In this document: positions 8,856 through 16,077 of the stretch, piece after piece
Position numbering within the stretch: the stretch's first letter is position 1
How the letters are laid out: every line of letters starts with the position of its first letter
From: Occultella aeris
GTDB taxonomy: Bacteria > Actinomycetota > Actinomycetes > Actinomycetales > Beutenbergiaceae
Assembly: GCF_902703175.1 (NCBI RefSeq)
Contig: NZ_CACRYJ010000027.1
Coordinates: 1 to 32,111 of the forward strand
Direction of reading: 5' to 3'
Length of the DNA stretch: 32,111 bases
Program-made: the position numbers and the translations under genes
Notes under the pieces: model-generated
The model's input: only the letters and a program-made list of their open reading frames with translations
Database searches by the model: none
Told to the model about the DNA's origin: nothing

Positions 8856-8879
8856 AAGTGATTCGAGGGGTCCGCCCGG

Positions 8880-10070
8880 TCAGTGAGCCCGTCCCGAGCC
8901 GGGCTGCCCGGCGTCGAAGTAGGCGACGAGGTCCTCCTCCAACGGGGGCACCGGCAGCGCGGAGCCGTCGCCGCGCAGGGACGCGGTGGCCACGATCCCC
9001 GCGGCCACGGCCTCCCGCGCCGCGACCGGGGATGTCTCGGTTCGACCGCCGTCCCGCACGAACCGCAGGAACTCGCTGATCAGCATCGAGTCCGCGCCGC
9101 CGTGTCCGCCGATGCCGGCGGGGACCTCGAAGCTCTCGTCCGGCTCGGCGGCGCCGTCGTGCCGGCGGTTCCACAGGTGCACCCGTGCGCCCGCGGTGTC
9201 CCCCGTGTTCTCGATCCGTCCCTGCGTCCCGATGACGGTGTAGTTGCGCCAGTAGTCCGGCGTGAAGTGACACTGCTGGTACGAGGCCAGCACCCCGCCG
9301 TCGAGCACCATGTTCATCATCGAAAGGTCCTCGACATCGATGATCGGGTGCAAACCGCGCTGGGCGCTCGGCGGCCAGTTGTCGAGGCTGAACCACTCGG
9401 ACATGCGCTCGTCGGACCGGTCCGCGCGGTCGGTGACGTCGCCGTAGACGCTCAATGCCCCGACGGCGGCGACCCGCCGCGAGTACCCACCGGCCAGCCA
9501 GTGGATGACGTCGATGTCATGCGCGCCCTTCTGCAGCAGCAGGCTCGTGCTGCGGCTGGCGTCGGCGTGCCAGTCCTTGAAGTAGTAGTCCCCGCCGTGG
9601 CCCACGAAGTGCCGGCACCAGATGGCCTTGACCTCGCCGATCCGGCCGTCGTCGATCAGCTCCTTCATCACCGTGATCACGGGCATGTGCCGCATGTTGT
9701 GGCCCACGTACAGGCGGGCGCCGGTGCGACGGGCGGTGGCCAGGATCCGGTCGGTGTCCTCGATGCGGACCGCGAGCGGCTTCTCGCAGAACACGGCCAC
9801 ACCGGCCTCGAGGGCGGCGAGGGCGGGCTCGGCGTGCCGGTCGTCCGGGGTCAGCACCATGACGGCGTCCAGACCCTGGCCGAGCAGCTCGGTCAGGTCA
9901 CCGGTGACCAGCGCGTCCGGGAACTCCGTCCGGGCGTCCGAGCGGGCCCGCTCGCTCGGGTCGCACACGGCGACCACCCGAGCACCCGCGTCCGGGCGAT
10001 GCGCCTCCCGTGCGAGGGGGCCGCGAGCCCCGAATCCGACCACACCGATCCGCAGGTCCTTCATCGACAT
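8880..10070 (-). CDS. Gfo/Idh/MocA-family NAD(P)-dependent oxidoreductase
   Basis: The product has 396 residues, normal for the family. The N-terminal Rossmann fold starts IGVVGFGARG (about 8-17); the hallmark EKP is in VFCEKPLAV (about 95-100) and the catalytic region in KGAHDIDVIHWLAGG. The C-terminal part is the usual beta-sheet domain. The family oxidises or epimerises sugars, inositols and amino sugars; the substrate cannot be read from sequence. The start is ATG at 10070 with GGAGAGG five bases upstream. It lies 58 bp upstream of the sigma-fusion gene on the same strand and is divergent from the manganese catalase gene. A fragment of a close paralogue lies at 11277-11396. Confidence 0.9.
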   Translation of the reverse strand: MSMKDLRIGVVGFGARGPLAREAHRPDAGARVVAVCDPSERARSDARTEFPDALVTGDLTELLGQGLDAVMVLTPDDRHAEPALAALEAGVAVFCEKPLAVRIEDTDRILATARRTGARLYVGHNMRHMPVITVMKELIDDGRIGEVKAIWCRHFVGHGGDYYFKDWHADASRSTSLLLQKGAHDIDVIHWLAGGYSRRVAAVGALSVYGDVTDRADRSDERMSEWFSLDNWPPSAQRGLHPIIDVEDLSMMNMVLDGGVLASYQQCHFTPDYWRNYTVIGTQGRIENTGDTAGARVHLWNRRHDGAAEPDESFEVPAGIGGHGGADSMLISEFLRFVRDGGRTETSPVAAREAVAAGIVATASLRGDGSALPVPPLEEDLVAYFDAGQPGSGRAH

Positions 10071-10092
10071 CCAGCCTCTCCGCTGCCTTGGT

Positions 10093-10111
10093 GTCCGGCG
10101 CCGTGCCGGAC
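10093..10111. promoter_or_regulatory. Dyad between divergent dehydrogenase and catalase genes
   Basis: A perfect 7-bp inverted repeat, GTCCGGC and GCCGGAC, separated by 5 bases, lies 22 bp upstream of the dehydrogenase start inside the 144-bp divergent spacer. Size and position suit a dimeric repressor operator, but no regulator is encoded next to it. Confidence 0.35.
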
Positions 10112-10214
10112 CGCTCCGAGCATAGGCGTGGCGGCCATGCCCGTCCCAGGATGCGTGGTCGCCGAACCGGGCTCACAGTGTTTGCCCAGGCATCGTTTCG
10201 AAGGAGAAGCAACC

Positions 10215-11273
10215 ATGTACCTGCACGTGCAACGCCTGATCAACGAGATCGTCCCGGACGAGCCCGATCCGGCGGCAGCAAACGCGCTCCAGGAGGGCCT
10301 GGGTGGCCAGTTCGGTGAGATGCGCACGATGATGCAGTACCTCTTCCAGAGCATCAACTTCCGCGGTCGGACCGGTAAGCCGTATCGCGACCTACTCCAA
10401 GGCATCGGCACAGAGGAGATCAGTCACGTCGAGCTGATCGGAACCACGATCGCACGGCTGCTGGACGGGTCTCCGCGCTACAACGGGAAGAAGACAGATC
10501 CTCTGGACACGCCCGGCGCGGGCGGGGCAACACCTCTGAACATCGCGCTCGACGAGGGCAACATCCATCACTATCTGGTGGCGGCACAGGGTGCGCTGCC
10601 GGTGGACGCGGCTGGGAACCCGTGGAGCGGCAGCTACGTCTACAACTCCGGGAACCTCGTTCTCGACCTCCTGTACAACCTCATGCTCGAGTCCACCGGA
10701 CGACTCCAGAAGTGCCGGATCTACGAGATGACTGCGAACAAGACGGCGCGGTCGACCATCGCCTATCTCATCGTCCGCGACCAGGCGCACGAGAACGCAT
10801 ACGCGCGGGCGCTCGAGACGCTCGGTGTGGATTGGGCCAAGGTGCTGCCGATCCCGAGAACCAATGCTGAGAAGTTCCCCGAGGTCAAGAAGCTCGTCGA
10901 CCTGGGCCTGCAGAGCAAGCAATACACGTTCGACCTGACGAGCGCGTCAGAGGCCGGGAAGATCTTCCGAGGGATGTCGCCCTCGAACGACGGCACCGAA
11001 CTCGACGCGAGCGAGCAGGCGCCCGCCGGCGTGCCCTCAGAGATCGCTCCGGAGCGGTTCGAAGAGTTCTCGCCGGGTCTCGACACCGAACTCCTGGCGC
11101 TCATCCAGGCGACCGCGGACCTCGAGATGGCCGAGCCTGAGCCGCTGTACGGACCGATCACCCCGTCCGGGGACACCTCGACGTCGGCCGCTGCCAAGAA
11201 GAAGTCGGCCGCTGCCAAGAAGAAGGTGTCGGCCAAGAAGACGTCAGCGAAGGGGTCGAGCCGGAAGAAGTGA
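10215..11273 (+). CDS. Manganese catalase with lysine-rich C-terminal tail
   Basis: The product has 352 residues. It is a non-haem dimanganese catalase that converts hydrogen peroxide to water and oxygen in the cytoplasm. All five expected metal ligands can be placed by spacing: Glu35, Glu68 and His71 (EEISH), Glu159 (LMLEST) and His192 (DQAHE), matching the ExxH and the 33-residue Glu-to-His spacing of the family. Residues about 330-352 form an Ala/Lys/Ser tail with blocks AAAKKK, AAAKKK, SAKK and SRKK, like histone-H1-type DNA-binding tails of actinobacterial proteins; this is an addition to the usual domain. Start: ATG with AAGGAG nine bases upstream. It is monocistronic and directly abuts a Gfo/Idh/MocA remnant at its 3' end, a sign of rearrangement. 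Confidence 0.95.
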   Translation: MYLHVQRLINEIVPDEPDPAAANALQEGLGGQFGEMRTMMQYLFQSINFRGRTGKPYRDLLQGIGTEEISHVELIGTTIARLLDGSPRYNGKKTDPLDTPGAGGATPLNIALDEGNIHHYLVAAQGALPVDAAGNPWSGSYVYNSGNLVLDLLYNLMLESTGRLQKCRIYEMTANKTARSTIAYLIVRDQAHENAYARALETLGVDWAKVLPIPRTNAEKFPEVKKLVDLGLQSKQYTFDLTSASEAGKIFRGMSPSNDGTELDASEQAPAGVPSEIAPERFEEFSPGLDTELLALIQATADLEMAEPEPLYGPITPSGDTSTSAAAKKKSAAAKKKVSAKKTSAKGSSRKK

Positions 11274-11276
11274 GGC

Positions 11277-11396
11277 CGAACCGCAGGAACTCGCTGATCA
11301 ACATCGAGTCCGCACCGCCGTGCCCGCCGATGCCGGCGGGGACCTCGGAGTTCTCGTCCGGTTCGCCGTCGACGGCGGGCCGCATGTTGACCGCGA
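11277..11396 (-). pseudogene. Remnant of a second Gfo/Idh/MocA gene
   Basis: Bases 11277-11361 match 9059-9143 of the intact dehydrogenase gene in the same orientation with 5 differences in 85 (94 percent). Read on the minus strand the fragment encodes EPDENSEVPAGIGGHGGADS and on to FLRF, matching EPDESFEVPAGIGGHGGADS in the intact protein. Three of the five changes are silent and all are transitions, so it probably derives from a once-functional paralogue rather than a fresh copy. It has no start and is bounded by the catalase stop on one side and the glyoxalase-like stop on the other. Confidence 0.85.
11323..11340. terminator. Short GC hairpin between convergent genes
   Basis: CCCGCCG and CGGCGGG form a perfect 7-bp stem with an ATGC loop inside the pseudogene fragment, between the convergent catalase gene and the eight-gene operon. 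It may end transcription from both sides. The intact paralogue has one mismatch in this stem. No T-tract is present. Confidence 0.4.
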
Positions 11397-12041
11397 TCAG
11401 TTCAGTTCCACGTCCCCGTCAGCGCCACGTATGACGGCGGTCAGGGCGGGTTCCTCGGCGGCGTCGACGGCGAGGTCCACACCGAGCAGGTCGAGCACCT
11501 GCCGAACCCTGGCCGGATCGGGGTGCCGGCCGCGCACGGCCACCAGGTCAACCGTGGGCAGGTCACCGAGTCCGGGGTTGGGGGTGGCGCCCCAGTCGAT
11601 GAGGAACGGCAGCACCGGGTCGGGCCGGCCCTCGAGGACCCGGGTCAACCGCCAGGAGAGCACCTCGCCGTCGGGCTTCGTGCGCGAGAGCGGCCGGATG
11701 GCTCCGGTGTCGTGACCGCCGCGAGCCGCTCGCGCCACCGTCTCCTCGATGTCCTGCGGGTGGACCGCGAACGTCGCCAGTCCCGGCGCGTCCCGTTCGT
11801 CGATGCCGAACGTGGTGACCGGCCCGGTGGTGCTGCGGTCCGGGTCGGGGCCGATCAGTTCCAGGTAGTGCGGGCCCCGCCTGCCGGCGACGGTGAACGC
11901 GACCAGCGCGTTCGCCGTGCCGGTGGGGTGCGTCCCGCCAGGCACCGGAGCCACGCCGGTGGCCTCGGTGAACCACGACGTCAGCTCGGCCAGGGATGGC
12001 CCGGCCAGGACGAGGTGATCCAGGATCGCCGGAACGCTCAC
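11397..12041 (-). CDS. Glyoxalase-like (VOC fold) domain protein
   Basis: The product has 214 residues. The N-terminal half (ILDHLVLAGPSLAELTSWF, then HPTGTANALVAF and HYLELIGPDP) matches the Glyoxalase-like_3 type of vicinal-oxygen-chelate fold: His9 and the Glu of YLELIG are plausible metal ligands. It is the last gene of the operon, and its GTG start overlaps the upstream stop by 4 bp (GTGA), which fixes the start. VOC enzymes catalyse isomerisations, epoxide openings or dioxygenations; here it likely processes a product of the flavin monooxygenase. The exact reaction is unknown. Confidence 0.85.
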   Translation of the reverse strand: MSVPAILDHLVLAGPSLAELTSWFTEATGVAPVPGGTHPTGTANALVAFTVAGRRGPHYLELIGPDPDRSTTGPVTTFGIDERDAPGLATFAVHPQDIEETVARAARGGHDTGAIRPLSRTKPDGEVLSWRLTRVLEGRPDPVLPFLIDWGATPNPGLGDLPTVDLVAVRGRHPDPARVRQVLDLLGVDLAVDAAEEPALTAVIRGADGDVELN

Positions 12042-12739
12042 GCGCTCGCCCGCCGTCGGGGCAGCTTCGGCTCGCCGAGGGAGAGCATCAGCCGGTTCGC
12101 CCAGTTGAAGAACGCGGATCCGTTGATGACGTCGACGATCTCCTCGTCCGCGAGGCCCGCGTCGCGCAGCGCCCGCACATGGGTGCCGTCGAACGCCGGC
12201 GGCGTCGCGGTGAGCGCCGCGGCTGCGGCCACGATGGCGTTCCAGCGGGGGTCGAGCTCCGTGGTCACACCGTCGGCGAGGAGGCGATCGACGTCCTCGG
12301 CCCGGTCGGACTCCTTGACCGCGAGCCGGGCGTGCACGGACGCGCAGAACACGCAGCCGTTCACCCGCGAGGTCGCTGCCGCCGCGAGTTCGCGCTCCGC
12401 CCGCGGCAGCCCGCCGTCGGTGTTGTAGAAGATGTCCAGGTCCGTACGGGTGCGGGCGCCGAGCACCTCGGGGTCGCGGGCGAGCAGCGCGAAGTACTCG
12501 TTCTTCGCGCGGGCGGGCTCCACGAGCCCTTCGTAGTGCCGCTCGGTGAGTTCGTCCTCGCGCAGCGGGGTGAGCCACGGCAGCCAGCCGAGCGGCTCGC
12601 GGGTGAAGGCCTCGGGGTGCGCCACGTCGTGGTGGATGGTGACGCGCTCCGCGGCTCCCTCGGTCGCTCCGTCGGCCCGGGCCCTCTCGGCGGTCTCGGT
12701 CGTCTCGGCGGTCTCGGTCGTCTCGGCGGTCTCGGTCAT
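12038..12739 (-). CDS. AhpD-like peroxidase-related protein (Avi_7169-type)
   Basis: The product has 233 residues. The carboxymuconolactone decarboxylase/AhpD core carries the redox motif Cys129-x2-Cys132-x3-His136 (GCVFCASVH), preceded by a Glu-rich helix (AERELAAA), so thiol peroxidase or disulfide reductase chemistry is expected. It resembles the peroxidase-related family found beside luciferase-like monooxygenases and ABC transporters (TIGR04030 from memory). The N-terminus is a TETAET repeat encoded by an 18-bp tandem repeat, and the core starts near residue 33. Start: ATG at 12739 with GGAGG eight bases upstream, 3 bp after the CMD gene. It overlaps the glyoxalase-like gene by 4 bp. Confidence 0.88.
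   Translation of the reverse strand: MTETAETTETAETTETAERARADGATEGAAERVTIHHDVAHPEAFTREPLGWLPWLTPLREDELTERHYEGLVEPARAKNEYFALLARDPEVLGARTRTDLDIFYNTDGGLPRAERELAAAATSRVNGCVFCASVHARLAVKESDRAEDVDRLLADGVTTELDPRWNAIVAAAAALTATPPAFDGTHVRALRDAGLADEEIVDVINGSAFFNWANRLMLSLGEPKLPRRRASA
12684..12737 (-). repeat. 18-bp tandem repeat at the N-terminus of the AhpD-like gene
   Basis: Three 18-bp units (12684-12701, 12702-12719, 12720-12737) of GTCTCGGCGGTCTCGGTC, identical except for one base in the first. They encode (TETAET)3 right after the start Met. Copy number could vary without a frameshift. Confidence 0.92.
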
Positions 12740-12742
12740 GGC

Positions 12743-13330
12743 TCAGGCCTCCGTGGTGGCCAGCACGCGCAGGCCATGGACTTCGCGGATCTGGTAGGAC
12801 AGGAACGCGACCAGCTGGGACAGGGTGACCACGCCGGTGGTGGACCAGCCGGCGTCCAGCAGGGCCTGCAGCGCCTCGGGGCTGGCCTCCCTCGGTCGGA
12901 AGACGAGCAGGTGGGCGTGTTCGAGCGCCGCGCTCAGGCGACTGCCGAGCTCCACTGCGCCCTCCTCGGAGACGGCGAACCGGAGGCCGTCGCTCGACTC
13001 CGCGGCCAGGCCGGTCTCGGCATAGACGCCGTAGGGCCCGGTCGCCGAGCCCGCGTCGGCCTGCGCCACGACCAGGGCGAGCAGGTTGGCATCCACGGCG
13101 CCAAGGGCGACCGCGTAGTGGTCCGCGAGCTCCTCCTGCCGGTGCAGACGGCTCACGAACGCCGCGACCGCCAGGCGCTCGACCCGGGTGACGTCGGCGG
13201 TGTCCACCGGCGCGAACAACGCGTCGTAGGTGCGCTGGCTGTTCTCCTTCGCCGCCGGGCGGGAATCCCGGATCCGGTCCAGGCGATCCCCCGGTGCCAC
13301 GTCCAGCACCGTGTTGATGACGTCAGGCAT
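12743..13330 (-). CDS. CMD-domain protein (Avi_7170-type), cysteine-free
   Basis: The product has 195 residues with a carboxymuconolactone-decarboxylase-like all-helical core (VERLAVAAFVSRLHRQEELADHYA). Unlike its neighbour it contains no cysteine at all, so it cannot use the CxxC redox pair. It is likely a structural or acid-base partner of the AhpD-like protein. The family regularly sits next to the same monooxygenase and peroxidase-like genes (TIGR04029 from memory). Start: ATG at 13330 with AAGGAG upstream. It is 39 bp from the monooxygenase stop and 3 bp before the peroxidase-like start, the same transcription unit. Confidence 0.85.
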   Translation of the reverse strand: MPDVINTVLDVAPGDRLDRIRDSRPAAKENSQRTYDALFAPVDTADVTRVERLAVAAFVSRLHRQEELADHYAVALGAVDANLLALVVAQADAGSATGPYGVYAETGLAAESSDGLRFAVSEEGAVELGSRLSAALEHAHLLVFRPREASPEALQALLDAGWSTTGVVTLSQLVAFLSYQIREVHGLRVLATTEA

Positions 13331-13369
13331 CGTTCTCCTTCGTGGTCGGGCTGATGGCCTGGCCCGCCC

Positions 13370-14422
13370 TCACCGGGCAGCGGCCGCGTGGTCGCGTCCG
13401 TGGCCGGGGGCGGCTGCCCAGCCGAGCGCCGGTGCCACCTCCCGGGCGGTCAGTTCGATGGACCGCAGGATGTAGGCGTGCGGCGGGTCGATGGAGTGCA
13501 CCTGGAACGACAGGTGCGTGGCCCGGGCGAGCGCGGAGTCCGCGCCGAGCGTGGCGATGACGGCGGCCGGGTCACCGACGTGGGCGTCGGTGGCGGCGAT
13601 CAGTTCCTCGACCGTCAGCGTGGCCGGGTCCTTGCCGGTGACCGTCCGGACGAAGGCGGCGCCGCGCAGGCCGGCCTCCGCGAACGCCAGGGCCTGCTCG
13701 TGGTCGTCGGCCACGAACAGCGAGCGGGCCACACTGATCCGCGGCGCCACGCCGCTGGGCAGGTGCTCGAGGTAGGCGTCGATCAGTTGGTTCTGCACGT
13801 CCGCCAGGGAGCGTCCGTCCTCACGCGGCTGGGTGCGCGAGAGCATCAGGCCGTGCCCGCGCCTGCCGGCCTCGATCGCCCAGGGTGCGGAGAACGTGGC
13901 GATCCAGACCCGCCGGGCCAGGGCCTGCGCGCCGGGGTAGAGGACGGCCCCCTCGCCCACCTCCTCGCCGGCGAGTGCGGCCTCGACGGTCGCGAGGTTC
14001 GCGGCGAAGATCTCCCGGCGCTCGGCGAAGTCCAGACCGAAGGTGGCGAACGCCGTCGGCGACCCCCCGGAGGCGAACCCCAGCTCGAGCCGCCCGCCGC
14101 TGAGCGCGTCGAGCACGACGGCGTCCTCGGCCACCCGCACCGGGGACTCCAGCGCGAGGGTGATCACGCCGGTGGTCAGTCGCACCCGGCTGGTCAGTGC
14201 AGCCGCCTTGGCCAGGAGCACCAGTGGTGACGGCAGGCCACCCTCGTCACCGTCGAAGTGGTGCTGCGCCACGGCGACCGCGTCGAAGCCCTCCGCCTCG
14301 GCAGTGGTGATCTGCTCGAGGGCGAGCTCGTAGCGCTGCGCCGCCGGAACCTGGTCGAGGACCCGGGTGAAGAACCCGAGCTGCTTGCGTGTCATGTCGA
14401 ACCTCGTGTCTCGGATACTCAT
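13370..14422 (-). CDS. Luciferase-like FMN-dependent monooxygenase (KPN_01858-type)
   Basis: The product has 350 residues with the single-chain LLM TIM-barrel fold: AEGFDAVAVAQHHFDGDEGG (about 43-62), RVRLTTGVITLALESPVRVAEDAVVLD (about 79-105), SGGRLELGFASGG (about 108-120). Such enzymes use reduced flavin and oxygen to hydroxylate, cleave C-S bonds or desulfonate small molecules. No flavin reductase is in the operon, so reduced FMN must come from elsewhere. Sequence style and context match the LLM_KPN_01858 family (TIGR04027 from memory). Start: ATG overlapping the ATPase stop by 4 bp. The substrate is unknown and probably the cargo of the adjacent transporter. Confidence 0.9.
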   Translation of the reverse strand: MSIRDTRFDMTRKQLGFFTRVLDQVPAAQRYELALEQITTAEAEGFDAVAVAQHHFDGDEGGLPSPLVLLAKAAALTSRVRLTTGVITLALESPVRVAEDAVVLDALSGGRLELGFASGGSPTAFATFGLDFAERREIFAANLATVEAALAGEEVGEGAVLYPGAQALARRVWIATFSAPWAIEAGRRGHGLMLSRTQPREDGRSLADVQNQLIDAYLEHLPSGVAPRISVARSLFVADDHEQALAFAEAGLRGAAFVRTVTGKDPATLTVEELIAATDAHVGDPAAVIATLGADSALARATHLSFQVHSIDPPHAYILRSIELTAREVAPALGWAAAPGHGRDHAAAAR

Positions 14423-16077
14423 GCGGATGGCTGCCGCGTTGGCGCCGCGGGGGCCAGCCGCCCCGGGATGGCCGCCAGGAGGGCGCGGGTGTAGGGCTGA
14501 GCAGGGTCGGTGAACACCGACTCGGTGAGGCCGCTCTCGACCACCCGGCCCTGGTTCAGGACGGTCACGGTGTGCGAGATGTGCCGCACCACCGCCAGGT
14601 CGTGGGAGATGAACAGGTACGTCAGACCGAGGTCGTCCTGCAGTCGTTCGAGCAGCCGCAGGATCTGCGCCTGCACGCTCACGTCCAGCGCGGAGACCGC
14701 CTCGTCCAGGACCAGCACCTGCGGCTCGAGCACCAGGGCACGGGCGATCGCGACCCGTTGTCGCTGCCCGCCGGAGAGCTCCGCCGGCCGACGCCCGGCC
14801 ACCGAGGCCGGCAGCGAGACCTGGTCCAGCAGGGTGGACACCTTCGCGGCCCGCGTGGCCCGGTCGCCGAGACCGAAGTTCGTCAAGGGCTCCGCGATGA
14901 TCGCCGCGACGTCCTGGCGCGGGTCCAGTGAGCTGAACGGGTTCTGGTAGACCATCTGCAGCACCCGCCGGAACTGGCGCAACGGCTCCCCCCGGAGGCC
15001 GGTGATCTCCTGGCCGGCGACCGCGATCGACCCCGACGTCGGCGTGTGGAACCCGAGTACGGCCCGTGCGATCGTGGTCTTGCCGGAGCCGGACTCGCCG
15101 ACGATGGCGTGGGTGGTGCCCGGCTGCACCGCGAACGAGACCCCGTCGACCGCGCGCAACGGCACCCGACCGCGGCCGAGGGAGAACTCCTGGACGAGGT
15201 CGCTCACCACGAGGGCGGGCTCGGCTGCCGCGCCGTCGGCCAGGATCCGTTCGGCCTGCGCCAGGGTGCGCCGGCCCGACGTGGCCAGCGCCGGGGCATC
15301 GTCGAGCAGTTGCCTGGTGTAGGCCGACGCGGGCGCGGTGAGCACCTGGTCCTTGGTGCCCTGTTCCTGGACGCGGCCGTCCTTGAGGACCACCACGGAC
15401 GTGGCCCGGTCCGCCGCCACCGCCAGGTCATGGGTGACGAGCAGGATCGCCGTGCCGAGTTCGACGCGCAGCTCGTCCAGCAGGTCCAGGATGTTGCGCT
15501 GCACGGTCACGTCCAAGGCGGAGGTGGCTTCGTCGGCGATGATCAGCTCGGGGTCGAGGGCGATCGCGGACGCGATCAGCACCCGCTGCTTCATGCCGCC
15601 GGACAGTTCGTGCGGATACTGGCGCGCGCGCAGTTCCGGATCGGGGATGCCGACCTTCTCGAGCAGCTCGACGACCCGGGCCCGGATCGCCCGCTTGTCA
15701 CCCCACCGGTGGATCCTGAGCACCTCGGCCAGGCTGTCCCCGATGCGCTTGACCGGGTTCAGGGAGTTGTTCGGGTCCTGTGGCACCAGCCCGACGCGGG
15801 TACCCCGGACGGCCTGCAGCTGCTTCGGGGACCACGCGGTGATGTCGGTCCCGTTGAGCAGGATCTGCCCGGCGGTGACCGACCCGTTCTCGGCCAGCAG
15901 CCCGATCACGGCCTGCGCGGTGGTGGTCTTGCCGGAGCCGGACTCCCCCACCACGGCCACGACCTCGCCGGGGTGGACGCGCAGTGACACGTCGTGCACC
16001 ACGGTGGTCCACTCGTGACCGCTGGAGTAGGCCACCGAGAGGTCACGGACCTCCAGGACCGGCGCTGCGCCGCTCAT
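14419..16077 (-). CDS. ABC transporter double ATPase (Dpp/Opp/Nik-type)
   Basis: The product has 552 residues and two complete ATP-binding cassettes, like DppD and DppF in one chain. Cassette 1: Walker A GESGSGKTT (about 44-52), signature LSGGMKQRVLIA, Walker B LIIADEATSALD. Cassette 2: Walker A GESGSGKTT, signature LSGGQRQRVAIA, Walker B VLVLDEAVSALD. It powers import through the two permeases upstream. The start is ATG at 16077, overlapping the permease stop by 4 bp (ATGA); a longer frame upstream reads into the permease gene and is rejected. Confidence 0.95.
   Translation of the reverse strand: MSGAAPVLEVRDLSVAYSSGHEWTTVVHDVSLRVHPGEVVAVVGESGSGKTTTAQAVIGLLAENGSVTAGQILLNGTDITAWSPKQLQAVRGTRVGLVPQDPNNSLNPVKRIGDSLAEVLRIHRWGDKRAIRARVVELLEKVGIPDPELRARQYPHELSGGMKQRVLIASAIALDPELIIADEATSALDVTVQRNILDLLDELRVELGTAILLVTHDLAVAADRATSVVVLKDGRVQEQGTKDQVLTAPASAYTRQLLDDAPALATSGRRTLAQAERILADGAAAEPALVVSDLVQEFSLGRGRVPLRAVDGVSFAVQPGTTHAIVGESGSGKTTIARAVLGFHTPTSGSIAVAGQEITGLRGEPLRQFRRVLQMVYQNPFSSLDPRQDVAAIIAEPLTNFGLGDRATRAAKVSTLLDQVSLPASVAGRRPAELSGGQRQRVAIARALVLEPQVLVLDEAVSALDVSVQAQILRLLERLQDDLGLTYLFISHDLAVVRHISHTVTVLNQGRVVESGLTESVFTDPAQPYTRALLAAIPGRLAPAAPTRQPSA

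Noticed and set aside
6620-8857. A 745-codon rightward open frame opposite the sigma-fusion gene
   Set aside because: It is antisense to a well-supported gene, has Arg/Gly-rich composition typical of GC-rich shadow frames and no domain.
8883-11273. A 796-codon rightward frame reading into the catalase
   Set aside because: Only the part from 10215 matches manganese catalase; the upstream part is antisense to the dehydrogenase, and the ribosome site is at 10201.
13370-14422. Bacterial luciferase (luxA/luxB)
   Set aside because: It is a single-chain member of the wider family; no second subunit or aldehyde-supply genes, and the neighbours are a transporter and AhpD-like genes.
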